Shown here in pieces: positions 23,601 through 35,300 of a stretch of DNA of 64,000 nucleotides. Source of the DNA: Anaspis maculata (lineage: Eukaryota > Arthropoda > Insecta > Coleoptera > Scraptiidae); assembly GCA_949128115.1 (NCBI GenBank), contig CASBRS010000010.1:22001-86000 (forward strand). The letters are read 5' to 3'. The notes below the pieces were generated by a model. That model saw only the letters and a list, made by a program, of their open reading frames with translations. It was not told the DNA's origin and did not search any database. The position numbers and the translations under genes are program-made. Within the stretch, counting starts at the first letter, position 1. Every line of letters begins with the position of its first letter.

Positions 23601-24595
23601 CGAACGACGACGAAGCTGACGGGAAAGCGGGAAAAAGGAGACAAAGGCCCCCGGGGGCCGGCTTTTATTTCTTTTTTCTGATTTTCTCCGATTCGTTCGA
23701 TACGGACGCCATCTGCCGGCCGAGATCGGCCAAGCCGCAGGTAGACGCGTCGGGACGGTTTGTATCGAGTCTGCAAGCGTCAAAACAAAGACAAAAGCCC
23801 CCGGGGGCCGGCTTTTATTTTTTCATCCGATTTTCTCCGAATCGTTCGATACGGACGCCATCTGCCGGCCGAGATCGGCCAAGCCGCAGGTAGACGCGTC
23901 GGGCCGCTTTGTATCGAGTCTGAAAGCGTCAAAACAAAGACAAAGGCCCCCGGGGGCCGGCTTTTATCTTTTCTTCCGATTTTCTCCGAATCGTTCGAAA
24001 CGGACGCCACCTGCCGGCCGAAATCGACCGGGCCGCAGGTAGACGTCGGGCCGGTTTGTCCCAGGTCTCGGTCATTTTTCTCAACGCCGGCTAAGAGAGC
24101 AGACGCGAAAATGAACACCTCGACGCGATCATCGGACTTACGCTGGCGAATGCTCACCACTTGGGACCGGAGCTTGCGACAGAAACTGAAGACGGCTCGC
24201 GATCTCAGAACGCGAATCTTCCTGGTGAATCTCTGGAACAGCAACAAAAAAGACATGGAGAAAGAAAAAGCAGAACGGGACGCCGCGAGAACTCTGCTCG
24301 AGAACTTGAAAATCGACGACCGCAACACGGAATGAGCGAAAAAGAGAAACCGAAGAGCGAACGACGACGAAGCTGACGGGAAAGCGGGAAAACGGAGACA
24401 AAGGCCCCCGGGGGCCGGCTTTTATTTTTTTTTTCTGATTTTCCCCGATTCGTTCGTTACGGACGCCATCTGCCGGCCGAGATCGGCCAAGCCGCAGGTA
24501 GACGCGTCGGGCCGGTTTGTATCGAGTCTGAAAGCGTCAAAACAAAGACAAAGGCCCCCGGGGGCCGGCTTTTATCTTTTCTTCCGATTTTCTCT
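17624..24595 (-). repeat. Right arm of the 6972 bp inverted repeat
   Basis: Reverse-complement partner of 10390-17361, separated from it by a 262 bp spacer (17362-17623). It preserves the order of private variants of the left arm, including one 758 bp unit and the unit carrying both aaatgccgg and gcttgaccg. It is therefore a copy of that particular stretch, not merely another piece of array. Arm-specific substitutions: A at 19793 and G at 21659. Confidence 0.93.
17893..18117 (+). CDS. 74-codon frame, copy in the inverted array (plus strand here)
   Basis: Same product as the copies in the flanking arrays, but read on the plus strand because the array is inverted. One silent change marks it: CTT for CTC at the Leu before Thr-Thr-Trp (17937), matching plus-array copies at 17048 and 25763. 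Ten further plus-strand copies follow to about 24943. It carries the same doubts about being a working gene. Confidence 0.2.
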   Translation: MNTSTRSSDLRWRMLTTWDRSLRQKLKTARDLRTRIFLVNLWNSNKKDMEKEKAERDAARTLLENLKIDDRNTE

Positions 24596-25281
24596 GAATC
24601 GTTCGAAACGGACGCCACCTGCCGGCCGAAATCGACCGGGCCGCAGGTAGACGTCGGGCCGGTTTGTCCCAGGTCTCGGTCATTTTTCTCAACGCCGGCT
24701 AAGAGAGCAGACGCGAAAATGAACACCTCGACGCGATCATCGGACTTACGCTGGCGAATGCTCACCACTTGGGACCGGAGCTTGCGACAGAAACTGAAGA
24801 CGGCTCGCGATCTCAGAACGCGAATCTTCCTGGTGAATCTCTGGAACAGCAACAAAAAAGACATGGAGAAAGAAAAAGCAGAACGGGACGCCGCGAGAAC
24901 TCTGCTCGAGAACTTGAAAATCGACGACCGCAACACGGAATGAGCGAAAAAGAGAAACCGAAGAGCGAACGACGACGAAGCTGACGGGAAAGCGGGAAAA
25001 AGGAGACAAAGGCCCCCGGGGGCCGGCTTTTATTTATTTTTTCTGATTTTCTCCGATTCGTTCGATACGGACGCCATCTGCCGGCCGAGATCGGCCAAGC
25101 CGCAGGTAGACGCGTCGGGCCGGTTTGTATCGAGTCTGAAAGCGTCAAAACAAAGACAAAGGCCCCCGGGGGCCGGCATTTATCTTTTCTTCCGATTTTC
25201 TCCGAATCGTTCGAAACGGACGCCACCTGCCGGCCGAAATCGACCGGGCCGCAGGTAGACGTCGGGCCGGTTTGTCCCAGG

Positions 25282-25303
25282 ACTCGGGAGGCACGGCAGG
25301 TGG
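25282..25303. other. Second orientation switch with six untemplated bases
   Basis: The inverted array ends ...cccaggactcgg at 25287. The expected continuation tcatttatctc is missing. Six bases, gaggca (25288-25293), match neither side. Plus-oriented sequence then starts inside module a at cggcaggtggcg (25294). Unlike the first junction there is no palindrome: the sequence to the right is not the mirror of the sequence to the left. Confidence 0.88.
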
Positions 25304-26076
25304 CGTCCGTTTCGAACGATTCAGAGAAAATCGGAAGAAAAGATAAAAGCCGGCCCCCGGGGGCCTTTGTCTTTGTTTTGACGCTTTCAGACTCGATACA
25401 AACCGGCCCGACGCGTCTACCTGCGGCTTGGCCGATCTCGGCCGGCAGATGGCGTCCGTATCGAACGAATCGGGGAAAATCAGAAAAAAAAAATAAAAGC
25501 CGGCCCCCGGGGGCCTTTGTCTCCGTTTTCCCGCTTTCCCGTCAGCTTCGTCGTCGTTCGCTCTTCGGTTTCTCTTTTTCGCTCATTCCGTGTTGCGGTC
25601 GTCGATTTTCAAGTTCTCGAGCAGAGTTCTCGCGGCGTCCCGTTCTGCTTTTTCTTTCTCCATGTCTTTTTTGTTGCTGTTCCAGAGATTCACCAGGAAG
25701 ATTCGCGTTCTGAGATCGCGAGCCGTCTTCAGTTTCTGTCGCAAGCTCCGGTCCCAAGTGGTAAGCATTCGCCAGCGTAAGTCCGATGATCGCGTCGAGG
25801 TGTTCATTTTCGCGTCTGCTCTCTTAGCCGGCGTTGAGAAAAATGACCGAGACCTGGGACAAACCGGCCCGACGTCTACCTGCGGCCCGGTCGATTTCGG
25901 CCGGCAGGTGGCGTCCGTTTCGAACGATTCGGAGAAAATCGGAAGAAAAGATAAAAGCCGGCCCCCGGGGGCCTTTGTCTTTGTTTTGACGCTTTCAGAC
26001 TCGATACAAAGCGGCCCGACGCGTCTACCTGCGGCTTGGCCGATCTCGGCCGGCAGATGGCGTCCGTATCGAACGA
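25294..26076 (+). repeat. Third copy of the segment 16580-17361
   Basis: Offset of 8715 bp from the left array, supported by gattcagag (16608 and 25323), gtaagc (17048 and 25763), the unit start (17138 and 25853) and agcgg (17296 and 26011). The inverted array holds the same segment at 17624 to about 18405. The order plus, minus, plus resembles a duplication with an inverted middle copy. Agreement of left and right copies continues to about 17511/26226, where gattcgg meets gaatcgg. Confidence 0.85.
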
Positions 26077-29000
26077 TTCGGAGAAAATCGGATGAAAAAA
26101 TAAAAGCCGGCCCCCGGGGGCTTTTGTCTTTGTTTTGACGCTTGCAGACTCGATACAAACCGTCCCGACGCGTCTACCTGCGGCTTGGCCGATCTCGGCC
26201 GGCAGATGGCGTCCGTATCGAACGAATCGGAGAAAATCAGAAAAAAAAAATAAAAGCCGGCCCCCGGGGGCCTTTGTCTCCTTTTTCCCGCTTTCCCGTC
26301 AGCTTCGTCGTCGTTCGCTCTTCGGTTTCTCTTTTTCGCTCATTCCGTGTTGCGGTCGTCGATTTTCAAGTTCTCGAGCAGAGTTCTCGCGGCGTCCCGT
26401 TCTGCTTTTTCTTTCTCCATGTCTTTTTTGTTGCTGTTCCAGAGATTCACCAGGAAGATTCGCGTTCTGAGATCGCGAGCCGTCTTCAGTTTCTGTCGCA
26501 AGCTCCGGTCCCAAGTGGTGAGCATTCGCCAGCGTAAGTCCGATGATCGCGTCGAGGTGTTCATTTTCGCGTCTGCTCTCTTAGCCGGCGTTGAGAAAAA
26601 TGACCGAGACCTGGGACAAACCGGCCCGACGTCTACCTGCGGCCCGGTCGATTTCGGCCGGCAGGTGGCGTCCGTTTCGAACGATTCGGAGAAAATCGGA
26701 AGAAAAGATAAAAGCCGGCCCCCGGGGGCCTTTGTCTTTGTTTTGACGCTTTCAGACTCGATACAAACCGGCCCGACGCGTCTACCTGCGGCTTGGCCGA
26801 TCTCGGCCGGCAGATGGCGTCCGTATCGAACGAATCGGGGAAAATCCGAAAAAAAAAATAAAAGCCGGCCCCCGGGGGCCTTTGTCTCCGTTTTCCCGCT
26901 TTCCCGTCAGCTTCGTCGTCGTTCGCTCTTCGGTTTCTCTTTTTCGCTCATTCCGTGTTGCGGTCGTCGATTTTCAAGTTCTCGAGCAGAGTTCTCGCGG
27001 CGTCCCGTTCTGCTTTTTCTTTCTCCATGTCTTTTTTGTTGCTGTTCCAGAGATTCACCAGGAAGATTCGCGTTCTGAGATCGCGAGCCGTCTTCAGTTT
27101 CTGTCGCAAGCTCCGGTCCCAAGTGGTGAGCATTCGCCAGCGTAAGTCCGATGATCGCGTCGAGGTGTTCATTTTCGCGTCTGCTCTCTTAGCCGGCGTT
27201 GAGAAAAATGACCGAGACCTGGGACAAACCGGCCCGACGTCTACCTGCGGCCCGGTCGATTTCGGCCGGCAGGTGGCGTCCGTTTCGAACGATTCGGAGA
27301 AAATCGGAAGAAAAGATAAAAGCCGGCCCCCGGGGGCCTTTGTCTTTGTTTTGACGCTTTCAGACTCGATACAAAGCGGCCCGACGCGTCTACCTGCGGC
27401 TTGGCCGATCTCGGCCGGCAGATGGCGTCCGTATCGAACGATTCGGAGAAAATCGGATGAAAAAATAAAAGCCGGCCCCCGGGGGCTTTTGTCTTTGTTT
27501 TGACGCTTGCAGACTCGATACAAACCGTCCCGACGCGTCTACCTGCGGCTTGGCCGATCTCGGCCGGCAGATGGCGTCCGTATCGAACGAATCGGAGAAA
27601 ATCAGAAAAAAGAGATGAAAGCCGGCCCCCGGGGGCCTTTGTCTCCTTTTTCCCGCTTTCCCGTCAGCTTCGTCGTCGTTCGCTCTTCGGTTTCTCTTTT
27701 TCGCTCATTCCGTGTTGCGGTCGTCGATTTTCAAGTTCTCGAGCAGAGTTCTCGCGGCGTCCCGTTCTGCTTTTTCTTTCTCCATGTCTTTTTTGTTGCT
27801 GTTCCAGAGATTCACCAGGAAGATTCGCGTTCTGAGATCGCGAGCCGTCTTCAGTTTCTGTCGCAAGCTCCGGTCCCAAGTGGTGAGCATTCGCCAGCGT
27901 AAGTCCGATGATCGCGTCGAGGTGTTCATTTTCGCGTCTGCTCTCTTAGCCGGCGTTGAGAAAAATGACCGAGACCTGGGACAAACCGGCCCGACGTCTA
28001 CCTGCGGCCCGGTCGATTTCGGCCGGCAGGTGGCGTCCGTTTCGAACGATTCGGAGAAAATCGGAAGAAAAGATAAAAGCCGGCCCCCGGGGGCCTTTGT
28101 CTTTGTTTTGACGCTTTCAGACTCGATACAAAGCGGCCCGACGCGTCTACCTGCGGCTTGGCCGATCTCGGCCGGCAGATGGCGTCCGTATCGAACGATT
28201 CGGAGAAAATCGGATGAAAAAATAAAAGCCGGCCTCCGGGGGCTTTTGTCTTTGTTTTGACGCTTGCAGACTCGATACAAACCGTCCCGACGCGTCTACC
28301 TGCGGCTTGGCCGATCTCGGCCGGCAGATGGCGTCCGTATCGAACGAATCGGAGAAAATCAGAAAAAAGAAATAAAAGCCGGCCCCCGGGGGCCTTTGTC
28401 TCCTTTTTCCCGCTTTCCCGTCAGCTCCGTCGTCGTTCGCTCTTCGGTTTCTCTTTTTCGCTCATTCCGTGTTGCGGTCGTCGATTTTCAAGTTCTCGAG
28501 CAGAGTTCTCGCGGCGTCCCGTTCTGCTTTTTCTTTCTCCATGTCTTTTTTGTTGCTGTTCCAGAGATTCACCAGGAAGATTCGCGTTCTGAGATCGCGA
28601 GCCGTCTTCAGTTTCTGTCGCAAGCTCCGGTCCCAAGTGGTGAGCATTCGCCAGCGTAAGTCCGATGATCGCGTCGAGGTGTTCATTTTCGCGTCTGCTC
28701 TCTTAGCCGGCGTTGAGAAAAATGACCGAGACCTGGGACAAACCGGCCCGACGTCTACCTGCGGCCCGGTCGATTTCGGCCGGCAGGTGGCGTCCGTTTC
28801 GAACGATTCGGAGAAAATCGGAAGAAAAGATAAAAGCCGGCCCCCGGGGGCCTTTGTCTTTGTTTTGACGCTTTCAGACTCGATACAAACCGGCCCGACG
28901 CGTCTACCTGCGGCTTGGCCGATCTCGGCCGGCAGATGGCGTCCGTATCGAACGAATCGGGGAAAATCAGAAAAAAAAAATAAAAGCCGGCCCCCGGGGG

Positions 29001-29339
29001 CCTTTGTCTCCGTTTTCCCGCTTTCCCGTCAGCTTCGTCGTCGTTCGCTCTTCGGTTTCTCTTTTTCGCTCATTCCGTGTTGCGGTCGTCGATTTTCAAG
29101 TTCTCGAGCAGAGTTCTCGCGGCGTCCCGTTCTGCTTTTTCTTTCTCCATGTCTTTTTTGTTGCTGTTCCAGAGATTCACCAGGAAGATTCGCGTTCTGA
29201 GATCGCGAGCCGTCTTCAGTTTCTGTCGCAAGCTCCGGTCCCAAGTGGTGAGCATTCGCCAGCGTAAGTCCGATGATCGCGTCGAGGTGTTCATTTTCGC
29301 GTCTGCTCTCTTAGCCGGCGTTGAGATAAATGACCGAGT

Positions 29340-32300
29340 CCTGGGACAAACCGGCCCGACGTCTACCTGCGGCCCGGTCGATTTCGGCCGGCAGGTGGCG
29401 TCCGTTTCGAACGATTCGGAGAAAATCGGAAGAAAAGATAAAAGCCGGCCCCCGGGGGCCTTTGTCTTTGTTTTGACGCTTTCAGACTCGATACAAACCG
29501 GCCCGACGCGTCTACCTGCGGCTTGGCCGATCTCGGCCGGCAGATGGCGTCCGTATCGAACGATTCGGAGAAAATCGGATGAAAAAATAGAAGCCGGCCC
29601 CCGGGGGCTTTTGTCTTTGTTTTGACGCTTGCAGACTCGATACAAACCGTCCCGACGCGTCTACCTGCGGCTTGGCCGATCTCGGCCGGCAGATGGCGTC
29701 CGTATCGAACGAATCGGAGAAAATCAGAAAAAAAAAATAAAAGCCGGCCCCCGGGGGCCTTTGTCTCCTTTTTCCCGCTTTCCCGTCAGCTTCGTCGTCG
29801 TTCGCTCTTCGGTTTCTCTTTTTCGCTCATTCCGTGTTGCGGTCGTCGATTTTCAAGTTCTCGAGCAGAGTTCTCGCGGCGTCCCGTTCTGCTTTTTCTT
29901 TCTCCATGTCTTTTTTGTTGCTGTTCCAGAGATTCACCAGGAAGATTCGCGTTCTGAGATCGCGAGCCGTCTTCAGTTTCTGTCGCAAGCTCCGGTCCCA
30001 AGTGGTGAGCATTCGCCAGCGTAAGTCCGATGATTGCGTCGAGGTGTTCATTTTCGCGTCTGCTCTCTTAGCCGGCGTTGAGAAAAATGACCGAGACCTG
30101 GGACAAACCGGCCCGACGTCTACCTGCGGCCCGGTCGATTTCGGCCGGCAGGTGGCGTCCGTTTCGAACGATTCGGGGAAAATCGGAAGAAAAGATAAAA
30201 GCCGGCCCCCGGGGGCCTTTGTCTTTGTTTTGACGCTTTCAGACTCGATACAAACCGGCCCGACGCGTCTACCTGCGGCTTGGCCGATCTCGGCCGGCAG
30301 ATGGCGTCCGTATCGAACGAATCGGGGAAAATCAGAAAAAAAAATAAAAGCCGGCCCCCGGGGGCCTTTGTCTCCGTTTTCCCGCTTTCCCGTCAGCTTC
30401 GTCGTCGTTCGCTCTTCGGTTTCTCTTTTTCGCTCATTCCGTGTTGCGGTCGTCGATTTTCAAGTTCTCGAGCAGAGTTCTCGCGGCGTCCCGTTCTGCT
30501 TTTTCTTTCTCCATGTCTTTTTTGTTGCTGTTCCAGAGATTCACCAGGAAGATTCGCGTTCTGAGATCGCGAGCCGTCTTCAGTTTCTGTCGCAAGCTCC
30601 GGTCCCAAGTGGTGAGCATTCGCCAGCGTAAGTCCGATGATCGCGTCGAGGTGTTCATTTTCGCGTCTGCTCTCTTAGCCGGCGTTGAGAAAAATGACCG
30701 AGACCTGGGACAAACCGGCCCGACGTCTACCTGCGGCCCGGTCGATTTCGGCCGGCAGGTGGCGTCCGTTTCGAACGATTCGGAGAAAATCGGAAGAAAA
30801 GATAAAAGCCGGCCCCCGGGGGCCTTTGTCTTTGTTTTGACGCTTTCAGACTCGATACAAAGCGGCCCGACGCGTCTACCTGCGGCTTGGCCGATCTCGG
30901 CCGGCAGATGGCGTCCGTATCGAACGATTCGGAGAAAATCGGATGAAAAAATAAAAGCCGGCCCCCGGGGGCTTTTGTCTTTGTTTTGACGCTTGCAGAC
31001 TCGATACAAACCGTCCCGACGCGTCTACCTGCGGCTTGGCCGATCTCGGCCGGCAGATGGCGTCCGTATCGAACGAATCGGAGAAAATCAGAAAAAAAAA
31101 ATAAAAGCCGGCCCCCGGGGGCCTTTGTCTCCTTTTTCCCGCTTTCCCGTCAGCTTCGTCGTCGTTCGCTCTTCGGTTTCTCTTTTTCGCTCATTCCGTG
31201 TTGCGGTCGTCGATTTTCAAGTTCTCGAGCAGAGTTCTCGCGGCGTCCCGTTCTGCTTTTTCTTTCTCCATGTCTTTTTTGTTGCTGTTCCAGAGATTCA
31301 CCAGGAAGATTCGCGTTCTGAGATCGCGAGCCGTCTTCAGTTTCTGTCGCAAGCTCCGGTCCCAAGTGGTGAGCATTCGCCAGCGTAAGTCCGATGATCG
31401 CGTCGAGGTGTTCATTTTCGCGTCTGCTCTCTTAGCCGGCGTTGAGAAAAATGACCGAGACCTGGGACAAACCGGCCCGACGTCTACCTGCGGCCCGGTC
31501 GATTTCGGCCGGCAGGTGGCGTCCGTTTCGAACGATTCGGAGAAAATCGGAAGAAAAGATAAAAGCCGGCCCCCGGGGGCCTTTGTCTTTGTTTTGACGC
31601 TTTCAGACTCGATACAAACCGGCCCGACGCGTCTACCTGCGGCTTGGCCGATCTCGGCCGGCAGATGGCGTCCGTATCGAACGATTCGGAGAAAATCGGA
31701 TGAAAAAATAAAAGCCGGCCCCCGGGGGCCTTTGTCTCCGTTTTCCCGCTTTCCCGTCAGCTTCGTCGTCGTTCGCTCTTCGGTTTCTCTTTTTCGCTCA
31801 TTCCGTGTTGCGGTCGTCGATTTTCAAGTTCTCGAGCAGAGTTCTCGCGGCGTCCCGTTCTGCTTTTTCTTTCTCCATGTCTTTTTTGTTGCTGTTCCAG
31901 AGATTCACCAGGAAGATTCGCGTTCTGAGATCGCGAGCCGTCTTCAGTTTCTGTCGCAAGCTCCGGTCCCAAGTGGTGAGCATTCGCCAGCGTAAGTCCG
32001 ATGATCGCGTCGAGGTGTTCATTTTCGCGTCTGCTCTCTTAGCCGGCGTTGAGATAAATGACCGAGTCCTGGGACAAACCGGCCCGACGTCTACCTGCGG
32101 CCCGGTCGATTTCGGCCGGCAGGTGGCGTCCGTTTCGAACGATTCGGAGAAAATCGGAAGAAAAGATAAAAGCCGGCCCCCGGGGGCCTTTGTCTTTGTT
32201 TTGACGCTTTCAGACTCGATACAAACCGGCCCGACGCGTCTACCTGCGGCTTGGCCGATCTCGGCCGGCAGATGGCGTCCGTATCGAACGATTCGGAGAA

Positions 32301-35300
32301 AATCGGATGAAAAAATAGAAGCCGGCCCCCGGGGGCTTTTGTCTTTGTTTTGACGCTTGCAGACTCGATACAAACCGTCCCGACGCGTCTACCTGCGGCT
32401 TGGCCGATCTCGGCCGGCAGATGGCGTCCGTATCGAACGAATCGGAGAAAATCAGAAAAAAAAAATAAAAGCCGGCCCCCGGGGGCCTTTGTCTCCTTTT
32501 TCCCGCTTTCCCGTCAGCTTCGTCGTCGTTCGCTCTTCGGTTTCTCTTTTTCGCTCATTCCGTGTTGCGGTCGTCGATTTTCAAGTTCTCGAGCAGAGTT
32601 CTCGCGGCGTCCCGTTCTGCTTTTTCTTTCTCCATGTCTTTTTTGTTGCTGTTCCAGAGATTCACCAGGAAGATTCGCGTTCTGAGATCGCGAGCCGTCT
32701 TCAGTTTCTGTCGCAAGCTCCGGTCCCAAGTGGTGAGCATTCGCCAGCGTAAGTCCGATGATTGCGTCGAGGTGTTCATTTTCGCGTCTGCTCTCTTAGC
32801 CGGCGTTGAGAAAAATGACCGAGACCTGGGACAAACCGGCCCGACGTCTACCTGCGGCCCGGTCGATTTCGGCCGGCAGGTGGCGTCCGTTTCGAACGAT
32901 TCGGGGAAAATCGGAAAAAAAGATAAAAGCCGGCCCCCGGGGGCCTTTGTCTTTGTTTTGACGCTTTCAGACTCGATACAAACCGGCCCGACGCGTCTAC
33001 CTGCGGCTTGGCCGATCTCGGCCGGCAGATGGCGTCCGTATCGAACGAATCGGGGAAAATCAGAAAAAAAAATAAAAGCCGGCCCCCGGGGGCCTTTGTC
33101 TCCGTTTTCCCGCTTTCCCGTCAGCTTCGTCGTCGTTCGCTCTTCGGTTTCTCTTTTTCGCTCATTCCGTGTTGCGGTCGTCGATTTTCAAGTTCTCGAG
33201 CAGAGTTCTCGCGGCGTCCCGTTCTGCTTTTTCTTTCTCCATGTCTTTTTTGTTGCTGTTCCAGAGATTCACCAGGAAGATTCGCGTTCTGAGATCGCGA
33301 GCCGTCTTCAGTTTCTGTCGCAAGCTCCGGTCCCAAGTGGTGAGCATTCGCCAGCGTAAGTCCGATGATCGCGTCGAGGTGTTCATTTTCGCGTCTGCTC
33401 TCTTAGCCGGCGTTGAGAAAAATGACCGAGACCTGGGACAAACCGGCCCGACGTCTACCTGCGGCCCGGTCGATTTCGGCCGGCAGGTGGCGTCCGTTTC
33501 GAACGATTCGGAGAAAATCGGAAGAAAAGATAAAAGCCGGCCCCCGGGGGCCTTTGTCTTTGTTTTGACGCTTTCAGACTCGATACAAAGCGGCCCGACG
33601 CGTCTACCTGCGGCTTGGCCGATCTCGGCCGGCAGATGGCGTCCGTATCGAACGATTCGGAGAAAATCGGATGAAAAAATAAAAGCCGGCCCCCGGGGGC
33701 TTTTGTCTTTGTTTTGACGCTTGCAGACTCGATACAAACCGTCCCGACGCGTCTACCTGCGGCTTGGCCGATCTCGGCCGGCAGATGGCGTCCGTATCGA
33801 ACGAATCGGAGAAAATCAGAAAAAAAAAATAAAAGCCGGCCCCCGGGGGCCTTTGTCTCCTTTTTCCCGCTTTCCCGTCAGCTTCGTCGTCGTTCGCTCT
33901 TCGGTTTCTCTTTTTCGCTCATTCCGTGTTGCGGTCGTCGATTTTCAAGTTCTCGAGCAGAGTTCTCGCGGCGTCCCGTTCTGCTTTTTCTTTCTCCATG
34001 TCTTTTTTGTTGCTGTTCCAGAGATTCACCAGGAAGATTCGCGTTCTGAGATCGCGAGCCGTCTTCAGTTTCTGTCGCAAGCTCCGGTCCCAAGTGGTGA
34101 GCATTCGCCAGCGTAAGTCCGATGATTGCGTCGAGGTGTTCATTTTCGCGTCTGCTCTCTTAGCCGGCGTTGAGAAAAATGACCGAGACCTGGGACAAAC
34201 CGGCCCGACGTCTACCTGCGGCCCGGTCGATTTCGGCCGGCAGGTGGCGTCCGTTTCGAACGATTCGGGGAAAATCGGAAAAAAAGATAAAAGCCGGCCC
34301 CCGGGGGCCTTTGTCTTTGTTTTGACGCTTTCAGACTCGATACAAACCGGCCCGACGCGTCTACCTGCGGCTTGGCCGATCTCGGCCGGCAGATGGCGTC
34401 CGTATCGAACGAATCGGGGAAAATCAGAAAAAAAAATAAAAGCCGGCCCCCGGGGGCCTTTGTCTCCGTTTTCCCGCTTTCCCGTCAGCTTCGTCGTCGT
34501 TCGCTCTTCGGTTTCTCTTTTTCGCTCATTCCGTGTTGCGGTCGTCGATTTTCAAGTTCTCGAGCAGAGTTCTCGCGGCGTCCCGTTCTGCTTTTTCTTT
34601 CTCCATGTCTTTTTTGTTGCTGTTCCAGAGATTCACCAGGAAGATTCGCGTTCTGAGATCGCGAGCCGTCTTCAGTTTCTGTCGCAAGCTCCGGTCCCAA
34701 GTGGTGAGCATTCGCCAGCGTAAGTCCGATGATCGCGTCGAGGTGTTCATTTTCGCGTCTGCTCTCTTAGCCGGCGTTGAGAAAAATGACCGAGACCTGG
34801 GACAAACCGGCCCGACGTCTACCTGCGGCCCGGTCGATTTCGGCCGGCAGGTGGCGTCCGTTTCGAACGATTCGGAGAAAATCGGAAGAAAAGATAAAAG
34901 CCGGCCCCCGGGGGCCTTTGTCTTTGTTTTGACGCTTTCAGACTCGATACAAAGCGGCCCGACGCGTCTACCTGCGGCTTGGCCGATCTCGGCCGGCAGA
35001 TGGCGTCCGTATCGAACGATTCGGAGAAAATCGGATGAAAAAATAAAAGCCGGCCCCCGGGGGCTTTTGTCTTTGTTTTGACGCTTGCAGACTCGATACA
35101 AACCGTCCCGACGCGTCTACCTGCGGCTTGGCCGATCTCGGCCGGCAGATGGCGTCCGTATCGAACGAATCGGAGAAAATCAGAAAAAAAAAATAAAAGC
35201 CGGCCCCCGGGGGCCTTTGTCTCCTTTTTCCCGCTTTCCCGTCAGCTTCGTCGTCGTTCGCTCTTCGGTTTCTCTTTTTCGCTCATTCCGTGTTGCGGTC

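Larger units (their letters stand above)
17584..25287 (-). repeat. Inverted tandem array (11 d-containing units)
   Basis: The same repeat family in opposite orientation. The reverse complement of the unit-start motif ends at 17847, 18455, 19063, 19820, 20578, 21335, 21943, 22551, 23308, 24065, 24673 and 25281. Positions 17624-24595 mirror 10390-17361 with a constant coordinate sum of 34985. The stretch 24596-25281 no longer mirrors the facing sequence (a 608 bp unit faces a 757 bp unit). In its variants it resembles unit 15922 instead: gattcagag in the next unit, an aaaaaataaataaaag tract, and ataaatgaccgagtcc at its start. It also has the rare aaatgccgg variant otherwise seen at 13753, its mirror copy at 21232, and 56878. 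Confidence 0.97.

Noticed and set aside
17138..25287. Inverted block as a transposon or insertion sequence with terminal inverted repeats
   Set aside because: It consists only of the same repeat units, with no transposase and no target-site duplication.
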